From an uncultured Acetatifactor sp. (GTDB lineage: Bacteria; Bacillota; Clostridia; Lachnospirales; Lachnospiraceae): 64,000 bases of DNA. Position numbers and translations under genes: made by a program. The stretch's first letter is position 1. Each line of letters begins with the position of its first letter. The stretch spans positions 38,611 through 102,610 of the forward strand of contig CANRIP010000002.1 in assembly GCA_947630715.1 (NCBI GenBank), read 5' to 3'. Shown piece after piece: positions 60,841 to 64,000 of this stretch. The notes beneath the pieces are model-generated. The model did not search any database and was not told the origin of the DNA. It saw only the letters and a program-made list of their open reading frames with translations.

Positions 60841-61857
60841 ATGGACATTATTATTTATCTTTATCAAAAAAGAGATCTGAAACAGCCCCTGATCCAGTCC
60901 TTCCCTTACGGCGATGACATTCTGGTCAAAGCAGGACTTGACGTGGGAGAGGGAAGATGGTTTTCCTGTGCTCCTTCCGAAAAGGGGGACGCGGGAGGAA
61001 AGCGGAACAAACAAGCGTCCGGCTACGAGGGCGGCAAACCTTTCAACCGGAATGCCCGGATTTTCCTTCCCTTGTGGTCAAGGCTGAAGGAACGCCTGGA
61101 AACAAGAAAGAAAAAGAGGGAAGAAAGACGGCTGGAGAAAAGGAGAGCCCGGGAGCTTGACAAAGTGCAAAAGCAGGCGGCAGTCCAAATCGCCGATTTC
61201 CTGAAACAGTTGTCTGAGACGGTGGACGAACGCTATGAGTGCCGTTTCGTCTATACCGACGACGTCAGGGCGGCGCTTTCGCCTGTAAATGAATCGGAAA
61301 ACGGATCGGCAAACGGGTCGGGATGGCTCCCCGAACTCTGGCGGCGGTACTGGCATTTCCCGGAATTTGAGGAGTATCAAAGTCTCAGATGGATGAAACC
61401 CCTGCTGGCCTACGCGGAGGGCTGTCATTTCGTGGCGCTTGGCATGGCGGCGGGCGCCACGGCGGTGGTCTCCGCCTGTGCGGCGCATATGAAAAGTCTG
61501 CGCTGGATCCTCCGGGACGGGGAGGCCGACCAGGATTTTCTGGACTTCCTGGATGATTTTTACGAAGAAAACGGCCTTGCCGTCGCGGTTCAGACGCTGG
61601 AAGGGCAGAAGGTCTATGCCCGCCTTCTCCTGGAAACGGCGCAGCCTGTATGCGTGTTGGATTTCACCCAAGAGCCTGTTATTCCGGCCACAGGCCTTGC
61701 GGGGGGCAGCGTTTGGATCGATTTTGGATCCCTGGAGAAGAAAGGAAAAAGGATCGCGGCGTACAGACCGGACATTTCCTACCGGTCGCTGAAGGAAAGC
61801 TGGAAACAGACCGGCCAAAACTTGACACCGCAGGGAAAAATGAGTATAATACGTTAG
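60841..61857 (+). CDS. hypothetical protein, 338 residues, partly charged
   Basis: The N-terminus MDIIIYLYQKRDLKQPLIQS is followed by a strongly basic helix near 85-112 (RLKERLETRKKKREERRLEK). The C-terminal 200 residues look globular, with VALGMAAGATAVVSACAAHM. No recognised domain and no membrane helix of clear type. GC and codon use match the neighbours. The greA promoter lies inside its last codons. Similar proteins occur next to dusB in related genomes as far as I recall, but the function is unknown. Confidence 0.62.
   Translation: MDIIIYLYQKRDLKQPLIQSFPYGDDILVKAGLDVGEGRWFSCAPSEKGDAGGKRNKQASGYEGGKPFNRNARIFLPLWSRLKERLETRKKKREERRLEKRRARELDKVQKQAAVQIADFLKQLSETVDERYECRFVYTDDVRAALSPVNESENGSANGSGWLPELWRRYWHFPEFEEYQSLRWMKPLLAYAEGCHFVALGMAAGATAVVSACAAHMKSLRWILRDGEADQDFLDFLDDFYEENGLAVAVQTLEGQKVYARLLLETAQPVCVLDFTQEPVIPATGLAGGSVWIDFGSLEKKGKRIAAYRPDISYRSLKESWKQTGQNLTPQGKMSIIR
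61822..61850 (+). promoter_or_regulatory. greA-lysS promoter inside the end of the upstream gene
   Basis: TTGACA (61,822-61,827) and TATAAT (61,845-61,850), 17 bp apart: a consensus sigma-A promoter. Confidence 0.85.
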
Positions 61858-61947
61858 TTAAAAGGAAAAATCAGGATTTTCCAAAGCCCATGTAAAAATG
61901 CTGGGACGGATCAAAGGAAATAAATCAGTCAGGAAAGGACGCGCAAA

Positions 61948-62430
61948 ATGCAGGAGAAGAAAAATATTTTAACCTACGAAGGACTCAGAAAGTATGAGGA
62001 TGAGCTTCACGAACTGAAGGTGAACCGCCGTCAGGAGGTGGCGCAGAAAATTAAGGAAGCGAGAGAGCAGGGAGATTTGTCCGAAAACGCCGAGTATGAC
62101 GCCGCAAAGGACGAACAGCGGGACATTGAAGCGAGAATCGAGGAACTGGAAAAGATTCTGAAAAACGCCGAGGTGGTTCTGGAAGACGAGATCGATCTGG
62201 ATAAGATCAGCATCGGCTGTAAGGTCAGGCTGCTGGATATCGAGTACAGCGAAGAAGTGGAATATAAGATTGTCGGTTCCGCCGAGGCCAATATTCTGAA
62301 GGATATGATTTCCAATGAAAGCCCTGTGGGAAACGCCCTGATCGGACGCAAGCTGGGAGATACCGTGGAGGTAGAAACCGAGGCGGGAACCTTCGCATAC
62401 AAGGTATTGGATATTCAGAGAAGCAACTAA
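61948..62430 (+). CDS. greA: transcription elongation factor GreA
   Basis: 160 residues. The N-terminal coiled coil ([38 protein letters not shown] with the tip acidic residues) and the C-terminal FKBP-like domain ([20 protein letters not shown]) are standard. It rescues stalled RNA polymerase by stimulating transcript cleavage. AGGAAAGGA precedes the start. Followed by lysS, the common Firmicute order. Confidence 0.95.
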   Translation: MQEKKNILTYEGLRKYEDELHELKVNRRQEVAQKIKEAREQGDLSENAEYDAAKDEQRDIEARIEELEKILKNAEVVLEDEIDLDKISIGCKVRLLDIEYSEEVEYKIVGSAEANILKDMISNESPVGNALIGRKLGDTVEVETEAGTFAYKVLDIQRSN

Positions 62431-62456
62431 TCGGAGAAAAAGGAGTGACATCACCA

Positions 62457-63962
62457 GTGGCAGAAAAGCAGAACATAAACGGACAGGAACAGGATATCAG
62501 CCAGCTTTTGCAGGTGAGACGGGAGAAACTGAGCGCCTTGCAGGAGGCGGGCAAGGATCCCTTCCGACACACCAAATATCCTGTGACCCATCACAGTGTG
62601 GACATCCGCGACCATTTTGAGGATTTAGAGGGCAAAGTAGTCAACGTAGCGGGCCGCATTATGTCCAAACGAATCATGGGAAAAGCGTCTTTCTGCAATA
62701 TACAGGATCTCCCCGGCAATATACAGGCGTATGTGGCCAGAGACTTTATCGGCGAGGAATCCTACGCGGATTTTAAAAAATATGACGTAGGAGACATTGT
62801 GGGTGTGGAAGGAGAAGTCTTCAAGACAAAAACAGGAGAGATCTCCATCCATGCGTCTTCCGTGACGCTGCTGTCCAAAAGCCTCCAGATCCTTCCTGAG
62901 AAGTTTCATGGGCTGACGAATATGGATCTGCGTTATCGGCAGCGGTATACCGATCTGATCATGAATCAGGAAGTGAAGGATACGTTCGTCAAGCGATCCC
63001 AAATTATCAGCGCTATTCGCCGATATCTGGACAAGCAGGGATTCCTGGAAGTGGAAACTCCCATGCTGGTGGCCAACGCGGGGGGAGCGGCAGCCCGGCC
63101 CTTTGTCACGCATTACAATGCGCTGGATGAGGATGTCAAACTCAGAATTTCTCTGGAGCTGTATTTAAAGAGACTGATTGTGGGCGGTCTGGAGCGCGTC
63201 TTTGAGATTGGCAGGGTATTCCGCAACGAAGGGATGGACACCAGGCACAATCCGGAATTTACCGAGATGGAGCTTTATCAGGCCTACACGGATTATTACG
63301 GGATGATGGATCTCACGGAGAACATGCTCCGCTATGTGGCCCAGGAGGTCTGCGGCACTACGCTGATCCCTTACGGAGAGGAAATGATCGATCTGGGAAA
63401 GCCGTTTGCGCGCCTGACCATGGTGGACGCCGTGAAACAGTACGCAGGGGTGGACTTCGACCAGATTCCTGATACTGCCGCAGCCAGGAAAATCGCGGAT
63501 GAGAGGGGCATACACTATGAGCCCCGCCACCAGAAGGGAGATATCCTGAACCTGTTCTTTGAAGAATATGCGGAAGAACATCTGATCCAGCCCACTTTTC
63601 TGATGGATCATCCTGTGGAAGTATCGCCTTTGACCAAGAGAAAGCCGGACAAGCCGGACTATGTGGAACGGTTTGAACTCTTTATTTACGGCAGGGAGAT
63701 GTGCAACGCCTACTCGGAGTTGAACGATCCCATCGACCAGAGGGAGAGGTTTAGGGCGCAGGAGGCGGCGCTGGCGGCCGGGGACGAGGAAGCCAACACC
63801 ACCGATGAAGACTTTATGAACGCTCTTGAGATCGGGATGCCCCCCACCGGCGGGATCGGATACGGCATTGACAGGCTGGTGATGCTGCTCACCAATTCGC
63901 CGGCGATCAGGGATGTGCTGCTGTTCCCGACGATGAAAACTTTGGGTAAGGAAAACCAGTAA
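62457..63962 (+). CDS. lysS: lysyl-tRNA synthetase, class II
   Basis: 501 residues. An OB-fold anticodon domain lies near 55-170 ([20 protein letters not shown]). The class II core has [40 protein letters not shown] (motif 2) and [13 protein letters not shown] (motif 3). A GTG start at 62,457 is chosen because the protein then begins like other LysS ([10 protein letters not shown]); GTG at 62,445 is possible. Stop at 63,962, leaving 38 bp of window. Confidence 0.94.
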   Translation: MAEKQNINGQEQDISQLLQVRREKLSALQEAGKDPFRHTKYPVTHHSVDIRDHFEDLEGKVVNVAGRIMSKRIMGKASFCNIQDLPGNIQAYVARDFIGEESYADFKKYDVGDIVGVEGEVFKTKTGEISIHASSVTLLSKSLQILPEKFHGLTNMDLRYRQRYTDLIMNQEVKDTFVKRSQIISAIRRYLDKQGFLEVETPMLVANAGGAAARPFVTHYNALDEDVKLRISLELYLKRLIVGGLERVFEIGRVFRNEGMDTRHNPEFTEMELYQAYTDYYGMMDLTENMLRYVAQEVCGTTLIPYGEEMIDLGKPFARLTMVDAVKQYAGVDFDQIPDTAAARKIADERGIHYEPRHQKGDILNLFFEEYAEEHLIQPTFLMDHPVEVSPLTKRKPDKPDYVERFELFIYGREMCNAYSELNDPIDQRERFRAQEAALAAGDEEANTTDEDFMNALEIGMPPTGGIGYGIDRLVMLLTNSPAIRDVLLFPTMKTLGKENQ

Positions 63963-64000
63963 AATCAAGGGTTCCAGCGATTATAGGTTGTGATTTACTA

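Noticed and set aside
1..64000. tRNA or rRNA genes, CRISPR arrays, insertion sequences
   Set aside because: None recognised: no regularly spaced repeat-spacer structure, no transposase, and no cloverleaf noticed on reading both strands.

Overview
The window comes from a spore-forming member of Clostridia, most likely Lachnospiraceae. The backbone is moderately GC-rich, the block birA - small conserved protein - coaX - dusB - greA - lysS has the layout I associate with that family, and there are spoIIID, a SleB-like cortex hydrolase and a SAM-I riboswitch in front of metK.

Layout. (1) 1-13.8 kb: cell-surface polysaccharide/glycolipid region. It holds the end of a sugar 3,4-ketoisomerase, a sugar aminotransferase, GtrA, a GT2 transferase, an ArnE/ArnF-like pair of half-size transporters, two paralogous polytopic proteins, an FAD oxidoreductase, a Wzz-like protein, an EpsG-like protein, a divergent polytopic protein and an LTA-synthase-like enzyme. 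The set suggests that an amino-deoxy sugar is made, loaded on a lipid carrier, moved across the membrane and attached to a surface polymer.

(2) 14,147-28,278: a 14.1-kb mosaic, partly AT-rich mobile element inserted inside spoIIID. Codons 1-35 and the shared core lie at 14,042-14,156. The remaining codons lie at 28,269-28,427. Each side carries the same 10-bp core ACCGTACATA, and joining the two copies restores an uninterrupted 87-residue SpoIIID-like protein exactly in frame. The circularised element would carry a perfect 12-bp inverted repeat around 8 bp, a typical recombinase site. Inside are a XerC/D-type tyrosine recombinase and a 500-residue large serine recombinase. Cargo includes an XRE regulator, a 1165-residue membrane protein, a MORN protein, a convergent radical SAM / TIR-GNAT pair bounded by ~140-bp inverted repeats, and MNT/HEPN genes, partly decayed. 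The arrangement parallels the skin elements that interrupt sigK and are removed in the mother cell; here the interrupted gene is spoIIID. This is the main discovery of the window.

(3) 28.4-45 kb: spoIIID terminator, MATE transporter, a VWA/MoxR ATPase pair with an LRR protein, UDP-sugar pyrophosphorylase, GalE, hemolysin III-like protein, a small alarmone synthetase, a tail-anchored coiled-coil protein, flavin reductase, LysM/G5/M23 peptidase, murA, and riboswitch-controlled metK.

(4) 45-64 kb: housekeeping genes: dnaE, pfkA, SpoU methyltransferase, proC, SleB-like hydrolase, NfeD/SPFH pair, membrane SGNH hydrolase, ornithine carbamoyltransferase, birA, a DUF6145-like protein, coaX, dusB, a hypothetical, greA, lysS.

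All functional calls come from reading motifs by eye; no database search was possible.
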